Of a DNA stretch of 64,000 bases, positions 46,103-54,151 are shown piece by piece. The stretch covers positions 1-64,000 of the forward strand of contig JABCZF010000014.1 of assembly GCA_013289825.1 (NCBI GenBank), read 5' to 3'. Both the position numbers and the translations under genes were made by a program. The DNA comes from Acidobacteriota bacterium (GTDB lineage: Bacteria > Acidobacteriota > Terriglobia > Acidiferrales > UBA7541). Every line of letters begins with the position of its first letter. The stretch's first letter is position 1. Under the pieces are notes generated by a model. The model had not been told where the DNA came from. It searched no databases and worked only from the letters and a program-made list of their open reading frames with translations.

Positions 46103-46930
46103 ATGGACGTCCAACAAAACCAGGCTAACTCGTCTCTCGAAGCCAACAGCGATCAAGCGATCGCGGATAACCTGCGTCAAATTGAGAAGAGGGATTGGTG
46201 GGTCTGGGGAAATTCGATTTTTGTCATGCTGCTCCTTACCGGAGCGCTCATTTCCTTCACCCTGCCCTCTCTTTCGCATGGAGCGGAGCCCCTTTTCAAG
46301 ATCAAGGTTACGGAAGCCATTTTTGGTCTGGTGGTCCTCGTTGTTCTATTCAATGTCTACACCATCTACCAGCAAGTGCTCATCAAACGGCTCAGGCGCC
46401 AGCTTGCGGAAAAGCAGCATCACTCCATGATCTTACGCGAGCTCGCTATGATTGACGCCTTGACTGGTCTTTATAACCGGAGGTTTGCCGAGCAAAGGCT
46501 CGCGGCGGAAGTGGCGCGCTCGGCTCGCAAGGGGCATCCGTTGACCGTCGTGTTCCTGGATCTCGACGAGTTCAAGCACATCAACGACACCTACGGTCAC
46601 CCTGCCGGGGATTTGGTGCTGCAGGAATTTGCCGCCGCCCTCAATCGCGCCATCCGCGGAGGCGATCTGGCCGTCCGCATGGGTGGAGACGAGTTTCTCC
46701 TGATTCTTCCGGAATGCAATCACGAGCAATTGCAGCTGGTCCTGAAGCGGCTTGGTGCTCTCGAAGTGGCCTGGGAAGGCCGAAAATTTCCTGTAAGGTA
46801 TTCCGCTGGCTGGAAGGAATATGCGTCGGGGGACCGGGCGGAAACGATGGTCGCCGCCGCCGATCAGGCCCTCTACGCCAGCAAGCGCGCGGCCAAGAAT
46901 TCTCCCCTGCCGGACCTCGTCCCGGTCTGA
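46103..46930 (+). CDS. Membrane-bound diguanylate cyclase (intact GGDEF)
   Basis: The 275-residue protein has two membrane segments (about 37-55 and 70-90), a short linker and a GGDEF domain from IDALTGLYNRR (117-127). The active-site loop GGDEF is at 194-198, the metal/substrate stretch at LDLDEFKHINDTYGH (152-166), and the inhibitory RxxD I-site is Arg185-Gly-Gly-Asp188. All key residues for making cyclic-di-GMP are present. The layout and the C-terminal stretch (LLILPEC, LKRLGALEV) are shared with the degenerate protein at 25273-26136. The ATG at 46103 is preferred to an upstream TTG. Confidence 0.93.
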   Translation: MDVQQNQANSSLEANSDQAIADNLRQIEKRDWWVWGNSIFVMLLLTGALISFTLPSLSHGAEPLFKIKVTEAIFGLVVLVVLFNVYTIYQQVLIKRLRRQLAEKQHHSMILRELAMIDALTGLYNRRFAEQRLAAEVARSARKGHPLTVVFLDLDEFKHINDTYGHPAGDLVLQEFAAALNRAIRGGDLAVRMGGDEFLLILPECNHEQLQLVLKRLGALEVAWEGRKFPVRYSAGWKEYASGDRAETMVAAADQALYASKRAAKNSPLPDLVPV

Positions 46931-47165
46931 GTCCTCGAACGCTGGCCCTCAGAATTCACTAGGTGTGTTCGGGCACCCCACGCACCTGCGCTGTTTATTG
47001 GGTTGCTCCCCGGCTTTCCTGATGCGCTGGCGTGGCGGGCCTTTCCGATGATATAGAATGCCTCTGGTCTTCGGGAGTTCCCGCGCAAAGTTGCCAATCC
47101 CGGCGCAACGGAACTCGGGCGGTTGCACGGCAGCGAAAGTTTGGTGTATCGGGAGGGTTCAAGAA

Positions 47166-47831
47166 ATGTTGCGGGGGAAAAAATCATTGGTGCGTTCTGG
47201 CGCGCTCTCGCTTGTCATGGTGCTGGGCGTAGCTGTCGTCCTCGCGCAGGTGAACGACTTGGGCATATTCACGAATGAGGGCAGTGTGGGGCCAACGCCG
47301 CCGGGCTCGAAGGCCCGCTATGACGCATCGAAAAGGGAATACCGCATCACCGGAGGGGGCGCGAATATGTGGGGCGCTTCCGATGCGTTTTATTTCGTTT
47401 GGAAAAGAGCGTCCGGCGATCTAACGATTACCGCCGATATCCAGTGGGTCGGTGCGAGCGCCGCGGAGCACCGCAAAGCCGTGCTGATGGTGCGCCAGAG
47501 TCTCGAACCCGGATCGCCCTATGCAGACGCGGTTTCTCACGGCAATGGGCTTACTTCCCTGCAGTTCCGTGGCGCGCCGAGCGAACAGACCTATCAGATC
47601 GTCGCCGCGGAAGATGGACCGTCGCGGCTGCGCATGGTCAAAAAAGGCAGCCGCTTCACCATGTATTTCGGCAAGCCTGGCGAGGAATGGAAGCCTTCCG
47701 GCCCTGTTGAATTTGTAACCCTCGAAGAGCCGTTCTACGTCGGGCTGGGAGTGTGTTCGCATGTTGCGAGCACACTGGAGACCGCCATTTTCTCCAACGT
47801 AAAGCTGGAAGAAAGCGCGGCAGCAAAATAG
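47166..47831 (+). CDS. Exported protein with a TolB-associated concanavalin-like domain
   Basis: The start at 47166 has GGAGGG upstream and gives 221 residues. A signal peptide (about 8-26) precedes a domain with TPPGSKARYDASKREYRITGGGANMWG, then FYFVWKRASGDLTITADIQWVG and FYVGLGVCSHVASTLETAIFSNVKL. I know this pattern as the N-terminal domain found in some acidobacterial TolB-like proteins, with a jelly-roll (DUF1349-like) fold. Here it stands alone. It may bind sugars or surface polymers; this is inference. The AlkD-like gene follows 26 bases later. Confidence 0.8.
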   Translation: MLRGKKSLVRSGALSLVMVLGVAVVLAQVNDLGIFTNEGSVGPTPPGSKARYDASKREYRITGGGANMWGASDAFYFVWKRASGDLTITADIQWVGASAAEHRKAVLMVRQSLEPGSPYADAVSHGNGLTSLQFRGAPSEQTYQIVAAEDGPSRLRMVKKGSRFTMYFGKPGEEWKPSGPVEFVTLEEPFYVGLGVCSHVASTLETAIFSNVKLEESAAAK

Positions 47832-47857
47832 GCCGCTATGCTGACAAGGAGGGACTC

Positions 47858-48574
47858 ATGCCTAGCGTCAGTTCCGTCATGGCCGAGCTGAAAAAGAGGG
47901 GAACTGAGAAAACGCGCAAAATCTACGCGCGGCATGGCATGGCCACGGACAATATGTTCGGGGTGAGCGTCGCTGACCTCAAGGTTATCGCCAAAACGAT
48001 TAAAGGACAGCAGGTTCTGGCTTATGAACTCTACGCCACGGGCAACATGGATGCGATGTACCTCGCCGGAATGGTGGCGGACGGCTCTCAAATGCTCCCA
48101 AAACAATTGCATGAGTGGGTCGAGGGCGCGAAAAATCTGCAGATGATTGGCGAATACACCGTGCCCTGGGTGACGGTGGAGAATCCTCACGCGCGCGACT
48201 TGGCCATGCAGTGGATCAAGTCAAAGAAAGAACACGTGGCGTCCTCGGGTTGGTCGACGTACTCCGGACTGGTTGCTACGAAACCGGACGACGCGTTGGA
48301 TCTCCGGGAAATCTCGAGCCTACTCGGCGCGGCAGTCAAAGGAATCAAGAGCGCGAAAAATCGCGTCCGCTACACCATGAACGGTTTTGTCATCTCCGTG
48401 GGGAGTTACGTCAAGCCGTTAGCGAAACAAGCCAAAGCCGCGGCTCGTCAAATCGGCGTCGTTTCCGTGGATCTGGGCGATACCGCGTGCCATGTGCCGC
48501 CGGCCACTGCGTACATCGAAAAAATCGAGGCAGCCGGCCGGGTCGGCCAGAAACGAAAAACAATCCGCTGCTAG
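47858..48574 (+). CDS. DNA alkylation repair (AlkD-like) HEAT-repeat protein
   Basis: The start at 47858 has AAGGAGGG upstream and gives 238 residues. The chain is all helical, made of HEAT-like repeats. It opens with KKRGTEKTRKIYARHGMATDNMFGVSVADLKVIAK and ends with VSVDLGDTACHVPPATAYIEKIEAAG and GQKRKTIRC, as seen in the AlkD-related family. AlkD proteins remove bulky alkylated bases without flipping them. Whether this member has glycosylase activity is uncertain, as several relatives are uncharacterised. It may share a transcript with the exported protein upstream. Confidence 0.85.
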   Translation: MPSVSSVMAELKKRGTEKTRKIYARHGMATDNMFGVSVADLKVIAKTIKGQQVLAYELYATGNMDAMYLAGMVADGSQMLPKQLHEWVEGAKNLQMIGEYTVPWVTVENPHARDLAMQWIKSKKEHVASSGWSTYSGLVATKPDDALDLREISSLLGAAVKGIKSAKNRVRYTMNGFVISVGSYVKPLAKQAKAAARQIGVVSVDLGDTACHVPPATAYIEKIEAAGRVGQKRKTIRC

Positions 48575-48642
48575 GCCGGGAACACCTTAGCCGGCAACCG
48601 CAAGGTAGACGAACGTTTGCGGTTTCGCTGGCGGAGAGCAAC

Positions 48643-50850
48643 TCAATTTCCCGGATGGTATTCCCTCTCCGTGTGGCCCTTCAGTTGCGCTGGATAAAAG
48701 TACACTTCCCGCAAATCACCCGTGCTGTATGGCCCGGCTTCATCGTTGAAATGCGGAGACCCTGGATGGCCGCTCTCGCCCCCGGCCGTCACGGCTCGGG
48801 CTTGCACTTTCTCTCCAAATTCGACCACTGCAACAAAGCTGTTTCCGCTGGTGCCATACCACTTTTTCGTTCCCGGGTAGGGGCGCGCTCCGAAAGACGC
48901 CAACGAGCCCCACACCGACGACGTGAAACCCACCGGAAGGCTGGGCCCCGCATCACTGAATGGCTGTACGATATCGCCAGTCAGCCGCTGGAATCGATTG
49001 ATGTCCCCCCATGGCGTCTTCCAGCTTCCGAAATCCGCTGCGAGTCTACGGGATGCCTCCGACAGAGATTCGAGCAGCAGCTCCGCCGGCGCTTTTGTGC
49101 AAATGTAATCGCTCATATACACGCCCGCTTTTTTTGCGTCGGCGCCCACGCGCTTCTGAATGTCCTCGCCCCAGAACACCGCCAATGACGTCGGCACGGA
49201 CGTCGTTCCCCACCGCAAATCCCATCTGCGCAACGCCCCAACCTGCTCGGCCAACTTCGCTTTCAGCGGATGGTCCGCGGCCGCATCGTCCCAGGCCTTC
49301 CCGAGGCATGGGATGGGCTTCTCGAACCAAGTTAAATAACTGTCGTAGGCGGCCGCGATCAGCGAACTGATGGTGAAATCTTTTTTGTCTTCGAGGACGC
49401 GGATCGCGTGCAAGCCCCGTGCCGTTTCTCCGCCCGTCTCCACATAGACAGGAAAGTCCTCTTTCTTTGGGCTGCTCGGTCCCGCTGCCGACCACGGCCA
49501 ATTGTTGGCGTTGAAGAGCCATCCGCTTTTCGGATTCAGCAGGTGCGGCGTCTCGTCGACGGAAAGAAGCCCCTTCCATTCTGTCGCCGGATTGCTTCCG
49601 TCGACTGGCTTCGTCCAATCAAAGCTGGTGTCGCGCCGCGGGATGAAATTGCCATGAAAATACGCGATGTCTCCGTCGGCATCCGCAAAAATCGTGTTGT
49701 TCGACGAGTTCGTGTGCAGCTCCATGGTCTGCCGGAACGATTTATAATCCTTCGCCTTCGTGCGCGTGTACGACTGCGTCAGCGCCTTGACCGGCTCTTC
49801 GATCAATCGAACACTCACCCACTTCCCTTCCGTCTCGCGCACGATCGGGCCGTGATTCGTGCGATACACCGTGAATTTCTTTTCCGCCATCCCCTCCGCG
49901 GTTTTATACGGCACGGTAATCTCTTTCGCCTCGACGGGCCGTTCTTCATTCCCGTATTTGTAAACGTAGCGGTCGCCCTTCTTTCCGACCGTCTCGAGGT
50001 ATTCCGTGAGGGCATTGACCCCGCTTGACGTGTGCATCCATCCGGCGTGCTCGTTGAATCCCTGGTACACGAAAAACTGGCCCCACGTCACGGCGCCGTA
50101 CACATCGAGCCCTTCCCCGCTCACCATATGTAGTTCTGAGCGGAAGAAAAAGGACGTATGCGGATTGATCAGCAGAAGTGAGTGATGATTTACCGTGTTC
50201 GAAGGCGCGATGGCCATCCCGTTCGAACCGCTCGGTTCTTCGATCTCGTCGTCGTCCGCCGAAGGCGCCGCGCTCACGGGCACTTTTCCGTAAAACGCTT
50301 CAAGCTGTGTCAGGCTCACTCGCTCGATGTCTCCGCCAATACTGCCTTCTGTAAAGCTCAGTGCCATCCACGGCTCAAAGCGCTTGATCACTCTCGGCTT
50401 CACTTCGGGATGTTTCGAAAGGTAGTAGTTCAAGCCATCGGCAAAAGCGTTCATCAGCTTCTTCAACCAGTCCGGGCTAGCGGCATATTCCTTCCGGAGC
50501 GCCTCTGGGTCGATAAAAAGCTTCATCCGCAGGTCCTGATAAATCTTCCCCTGGCCCTCCGCTTCCGCCAATCGCCCCATCCCGTTGATGTAGTTCGTCT
50601 CCACGCGATTGAAGTCATCTTCCGCCTGCGCGTAAATCATGCCGAATACCGCGTCGGCGTCGGTCTTGCCGTAAACGTGCGCGATGCCCCAATCGTCCCG
50701 TGTGATGGTGACGCTCGCCGCCTCGCGCTCCCAGCGGGCCGCTTCCGCATTTTTTGCCGTCCCGGGAGCCGCTTTCTCGGATACCGCGGGCTCGCAAGCG
50801 AGCAAGCACGCCGCCGTAGCAAGAATGAAAACCAAAACAGGTTTCTTCAT
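48643..50850 (-). CDS. Lipoprotein penicillin-acylase-family Ntn hydrolase
   Basis: The start at 50850 gives 735 residues. A lipobox (LLAC, Cys19) predicts lipid anchoring. The alpha chain begins with VTITRDDWGIAHVYGKTDADAVFGMIYAQAEDDF (47-80). Self-cleavage is expected before Ser209 (PSGSNGMAIAPSNT), which becomes the N-terminal nucleophile of the beta chain; Asn is close by. Acylases of this family cut amide bonds of beta-lactams, acyl-homoserine lactones or acyl-amino acids. Given the long alpha chain, an acyl-homoserine-lactone or cyclic-lipopeptide acylase is possible, but not shown. Confidence 0.9.
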   Translation of the reverse strand: MKKPVLVFILATAACLLACEPAVSEKAAPGTAKNAEAARWEREAASVTITRDDWGIAHVYGKTDADAVFGMIYAQAEDDFNRVETNYINGMGRLAEAEGQGKIYQDLRMKLFIDPEALRKEYAASPDWLKKLMNAFADGLNYYLSKHPEVKPRVIKRFEPWMALSFTEGSIGGDIERVSLTQLEAFYGKVPVSAAPSADDDEIEEPSGSNGMAIAPSNTVNHHSLLLINPHTSFFFRSELHMVSGEGLDVYGAVTWGQFFVYQGFNEHAGWMHTSSGVNALTEYLETVGKKGDRYVYKYGNEERPVEAKEITVPYKTAEGMAEKKFTVYRTNHGPIVRETEGKWVSVRLIEEPVKALTQSYTRTKAKDYKSFRQTMELHTNSSNNTIFADADGDIAYFHGNFIPRRDTSFDWTKPVDGSNPATEWKGLLSVDETPHLLNPKSGWLFNANNWPWSAAGPSSPKKEDFPVYVETGGETARGLHAIRVLEDKKDFTISSLIAAAYDSYLTWFEKPIPCLGKAWDDAAADHPLKAKLAEQVGALRRWDLRWGTTSVPTSLAVFWGEDIQKRVGADAKKAGVYMSDYICTKAPAELLLESLSEASRRLAADFGSWKTPWGDINRFQRLTGDIVQPFSDAGPSLPVGFTSSVWGSLASFGARPYPGTKKWYGTSGNSFVAVVEFGEKVQARAVTAGGESGHPGSPHFNDEAGPYSTGDLREVYFYPAQLKGHTEREYHPGN

Positions 50851-51008
50851 GGATGCCCCTGGGTGAAGGATAGAGGATGTTCGAAGCGGCGATGCGTGAG
50901 TCCTGCAGCGTCCTGCGCGAACGCGCCAGACTAGCATACTCCGCCGCAGCTGGCGCGAAGCGCCGACACTATTCCGGCACGCGCATATCGTGTAGATTTC
51001 TTCCCATC

Positions 51009-51551
51009 ATGCGCGGAACTACACTCATGGCGCTAATTCTCCTCGCGCCATCCTCTGCAATTTCTTTCCCGGTCCCAGCGAGAAAACCAATCCCACCGAC
51101 GAAAACAAGGTCCGCCGCGCCGCCCCGCGAGGCCGCGGCGGACGTCGGCGCGATCGGCGGCATCATCGCCAAGTACGCGAAGTCGGTTGAGGATGCCGAC
51201 ACCACCTTGGCATCCGAGATTTGGTGGGACTCGCCGGAAGTTTCCTTCATCCATCCGCTCGGCCACGAACACGGTTTCGAGCAAATCAAGCGAAACGTCT
51301 ACAAGCGCCTGATGGGAGAAACTTTTTCCGAACGACAGCTGACGCCGCGCGACATCACCATTCATGTTTACGGAGACGCCGCCTGGGCCGAGTTTTACTG
51401 GGATTTCACCGCCAAATTCAGAAAAGACGGCCGGTCCATCACCACGCACGGCCGCGAAACCCAAATCTACCGCAAAATGCAGGGCCGCTGGCGCATCATC
51501 CACGTCCACTACTCCGGTATGCCCAGCACGCCACCCGGCCAAGGCTTGTGA
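51009..51551 (+). CDS. Exported SnoaL/NTF2-like protein
   Basis: The start at ATG 51009 gives 180 residues; there is no good ribosome site, so the start is uncertain. A hydrophobic N-terminus (about 7-20) looks like a signal peptide. The domain (about 42-165) follows the NTF2-like pattern: IIAKYAKSVEDADTTLASEIWWDSPEVSFIHP and then AWAEFYWDFTAKFRKDGRSITTHGRETQIYRK and WRIIHVHYS. Such SnoaL/DUF4440 domains bind small molecules or catalyse isomerisations; the ligand is unknown. A strong terminator follows. Confidence 0.8.
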   Translation: MRGTTLMALILLAPSSAISFPVPARKPIPPTKTRSAAPPREAAADVGAIGGIIAKYAKSVEDADTTLASEIWWDSPEVSFIHPLGHEHGFEQIKRNVYKRLMGETFSERQLTPRDITIHVYGDAAWAEFYWDFTAKFRKDGRSITTHGRETQIYRKMQGRWRIIHVHYSGMPSTPPGQGL

Positions 51552-51741
51552 AGGCAATAAATCGCTTCTCCGGCAATATCGTCTCTAGGTCTTACGTGCG
51601 ATGCCGGAAAGTTTTTTGCACAGCCTTCCACGGTTTTCCACAGACAAGCAGCGTCATTCCTATTGACGTCTCAAATGGGAAGTCTTAGTGCGGCGCCAGA
51701 TTGAACTGGGAAGCGTCAAAAACTTTTCGGCTCAATTAAAC

Positions 51742-51785
51742 GAGGGCGCAACAGCTTAACCGCCGTTGCGCCCTCAGTTTTTTTT
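51742..51785 (+). terminator. Intrinsic terminator
   Basis: A perfect 11-base-pair stem (GAGGGCGCAAC at 51742-51752 against 51765-51775) with a 12-base loop is followed by AGTTTTTTTT. It sits about 190 bases after the NTF2-like gene. It may also serve the convergent dehydrogenase gene, because the stem is symmetric. Confidence 0.85.
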
Positions 51786-51843
51786 CGGGCCGCTCGTAGG
51801 GGAGAGCGCCAAGGACTTCCGCTGCCAGCGCGGGCCCTGCTCT

Positions 51844-52857
51844 TCACGGCCTGGCATTCGGCGAGAAAAACCCGATGGGCAGGTCGCGCGCCGTGCGCAA
51901 ACCCGCGGGGGCATCCAGAATCACCGGAATCGAGTTCACCACCACCGATGCGGTCGCAACGTCGCCGTGAGTGCCTCCGGGAATCACCAAACTGATGTTC
52001 GGATGGCCTTTCAATGCCAGCGTGTCGGCGGGTTCTTTCGCGCCGACGTACATTTGCAGCTCGAGGTACACCAGCTCTTTCCCGGCGCCCACGCCGCGCG
52101 CGATTTGGTGTACGCCCGCTGCTTGTCCTGCTTCGACGGTCAAATATTCCGTTGGCACGCGCTCCGTGGCGATCTTTGGCTCGATGGTTTCCGTAATTTC
52201 ATCCACCGGCAGGTTTAAGCTGTCCGCGATCATGGCCACGGACTCCGGCAGGCCGACGTGTTTGATCACGCCTGCGTTCACCTGGGAGCGAAATTCCTCC
52301 GGGGTCATGCCCGCACCGATTTTTTTCTGCAACGGCAGACGCCGCTTGGACGCATCCACCACGCGAAGGGCCTTGGCGTGTTCGATGCGTTGCGAAACCG
52401 CTGCCAGCGTGATGAGCAGCTTGTCCATCACGAAGCCCGGATTCACGCCGGTGCCCACCAGGGCGACTCCCCAATCTTTTGCCGCTTTGTCCAGGTTTGC
52501 CGCCAGCTCCGGATAGGTGCGCAACGGATAGGAGAGCTCCTCGCACGTAGAAACGATGCATGACTCCGCTTCCAGGCATGCCAGCAACTGGTCCATTACC
52601 TTCCGCAACGAAGAGGAGGTCGAGTGGATCACCACGTCAGCAGCCTGTTCCAGCACTTCTTTGGCGTCCGCGGAAATTTTTACGCCCCAGGGCGCATCTG
52701 TTGCGCCGGTTACTTCGCCGAGGTCGCGGCCCACTTTTGCGGGGTCCGTATCGATGGCGCCGATAATTTCAATGGCTTGCTTTTCCCGCATCAGCCGCGC
52801 GATGGACGCGCCGATCGGCCCAATGCCGTATTGAATGACACGAATCTTCTTCTTCAC
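51844..52857 (-). CDS. DapB-fold dehydrogenase, 2,4-diaminopentanoate dehydrogenase-like
   Basis: The protein of 337 residues starts at GTG 52857, with GGGGGAAA upstream. The N-terminus is a Rossmann fold (IRVIQYGIGPIGASIARLM, 5-23), with IDTDPAKVGRDLGEVTG next. The central part (VGTGVNPGFVMDKLLITLAAVSQRIEHAKALRVVDASKRR) matches the dihydrodipicolinate-reductase-like family that contains 2,4-diaminopentanoate dehydrogenase. It should be an NAD(P)-linked dehydrogenase of an amino or diamino acid. The exact substrate is open, since no ornithine-degradation genes lie nearby. Confidence 0.82.
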   Translation of the reverse strand: MKKKIRVIQYGIGPIGASIARLMREKQAIEIIGAIDTDPAKVGRDLGEVTGATDAPWGVKISADAKEVLEQAADVVIHSTSSSLRKVMDQLLACLEAESCIVSTCEELSYPLRTYPELAANLDKAAKDWGVALVGTGVNPGFVMDKLLITLAAVSQRIEHAKALRVVDASKRRLPLQKKIGAGMTPEEFRSQVNAGVIKHVGLPESVAMIADSLNLPVDEITETIEPKIATERVPTEYLTVEAGQAAGVHQIARGVGAGKELVYLELQMYVGAKEPADTLALKGHPNISLVIPGGTHGDVATASVVVNSIPVILDAPAGLRTARDLPIGFFSPNARP

Positions 52858-53116
52858 GATTTCCCCCGTCCATTTTCAGCGCGCGGTGCACACCGCGCAT
52901 TTTTGCTGGAAAAGAAACCTCTACCATAATGGAATTCACGCAGGCATTCAACGGCCAATGCGACGCGTGCGGCATGCTGGGCGGCGACCTGCGCGACGCG
53001 CGCGTTTGGCATGCCCGCGCTCGCCAAAGTCACGACGGCCGCCGGATTGTTGCCGATATATGGCGCGCGGCTCATAATGGTGCCCCGTCCACGCTACGCC
53101 CTTGGAGGAGCATGTC

Positions 53117-53431
53117 ATGCCCGCAAAGAAACTGTCCGACGCCGAAATTCAAGCCCTGCTTACCAAATTGCCGGGTTGGAAAATCATCGGCGGCAAACTG
53201 CATCAGGAATACAAATGCAAGGACTTCGTCGCGGCCTTCGGCAACATGACGCGCGTGGCGCTCGTTGCGGAAGCCATGAACCACCATCCGGAGTGGTGCA
53301 ACGTCTGGAACAAAGTGGTGATTGATCTCACCACACACAGCGTCAAAGGCATCAGCGATTACGATTTCGTGCTTGCTGAGAAAATCGACGATATTTTTGT
53401 TCCCGTCCGCGCGACTCTTCCGGGCACCTGA
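53117..53431 (+). CDS. phhB: Pterin-4a-carbinolamine dehydratase
   Basis: The start at 53117 with GGAGGAGCATGTC upstream gives 104 residues, the normal size. The protein shows LPGWKIIGGKLHQEYK (18-33) and the active-site signature HHPEW (56-60) followed by TTH (72-74), all typical of PCD/DCoH. It dehydrates 4a-hydroxytetrahydropterin formed by aromatic amino-acid hydroxylases. No hydroxylase gene is seen in the window. The first gene upstream is divergent. Confidence 0.93.
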   Translation: MPAKKLSDAEIQALLTKLPGWKIIGGKLHQEYKCKDFVAAFGNMTRVALVAEAMNHHPEWCNVWNKVVIDLTTHSVKGISDYDFVLAEKIDDIFVPVRATLPGT

Positions 53432-53718
53432 AAATGAGCTACGGGAAGCTCCGGCCTAGTCGGCCTTGGCGGGCAGTGGCACTTCCGTGCCGCCCGGACG
53501 AAGGTCTATTGACTCTTCCCGCGGCTGCGCCAGAATAGCTCTACCCCTTCCTGGCAGTTTGCGGTCTGGACATTTCGATTCTAGAAGACGGCCCTCTCCA
53601 GTCTCGCCAAACGTTGTCTCGCGATGAGCAGTCGCATGGCGTACCCCCCGGGATTGCGTGGTGCTGTCTTTGTTTTCCACGCACGACGCGCGCCATCTGC
53701 CAAGAGGAGTGCCGAGCA

Positions 53719-53988
53719 ATGACAGGAAAGAAATCTCGCGTGTTGTTGGCGGAGAGTGTTCCAGGCGAAGCGGCAAATGGCCTGTGCGCGCTTTATGCGC
53801 GGCCGGACAGCACACTGGAATTGCGTAGTGTCGCGACGCTGCCGACGCTGGTGGCGACGATAGAACGGGCTCGAACGGAAGCCATATTTCTCGAGCTTTC
53901 TCTGGGGAACCCCGATCCACTGGAGCTCGTCGTTTTTGCCGATCGGGCTGCCGCAGTTCGGATTCCACAGCATCCGCTCCCGGCCTGA
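53719..53988 (+). CDS. Short receiver-like protein, probably truncated
   Basis: GAGGAG precedes the ATG at 53719, and the 89-residue product resembles the first two-thirds of a response-regulator receiver. KSRVLLAESVPGEAANGL is the first strand and helix, VATIERARTEAIFLELSL the third strand. The usual phospho-acceptor Asp is replaced by Glu59 (FLELSL). The chain stops at about residue 89, before the conserved Thr/Ser and Lys strands. It thus looks cut short, by a deletion or frameshift. It lies upstream of a 42-codon ORF and a hybrid kinase on the same strand. Confidence 0.6.
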   Translation: MTGKKSRVLLAESVPGEAANGLCALYARPDSTLELRSVATLPTLVATIERARTEAIFLELSLGNPDPLELVVFADRAAAVRIPQHPLPA

Positions 53989-54022
53989 AACACCGAGGCT
54001 TTACGGCCCGAAGGGTAAATTT

Positions 54023-54151
54023 ATGAAGAAAGCATCGAAATCCAGGGAAAGACTGATTCGAAGGGAAAGCGTTCTAGGAACAGAAAACCACGCCCAGCAG
54101 ATGCCACCGCCTTTCGATCATTTCCGAAAACCCGCGGCGGGGGTCGCATGA
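54023..54151 (+). CDS. Small 42-residue ORF coupled to the hybrid kinase gene
   Basis: An ATG at 54023 with AAGGG upstream opens a 42-residue, strongly basic frame (MKKASKSRERLIRRESVLG at its start). It ends at TGA 54149-54151, overlapping the kinase ATG at 54148 (ATGA). The overlap suggests translational coupling. No domain is recognised, and it could be a leader ORF rather than a functional peptide. Confidence 0.5.
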   Translation: MKKASKSRERLIRRESVLGTENHAQQMPPPFDHFRKPAAGVA

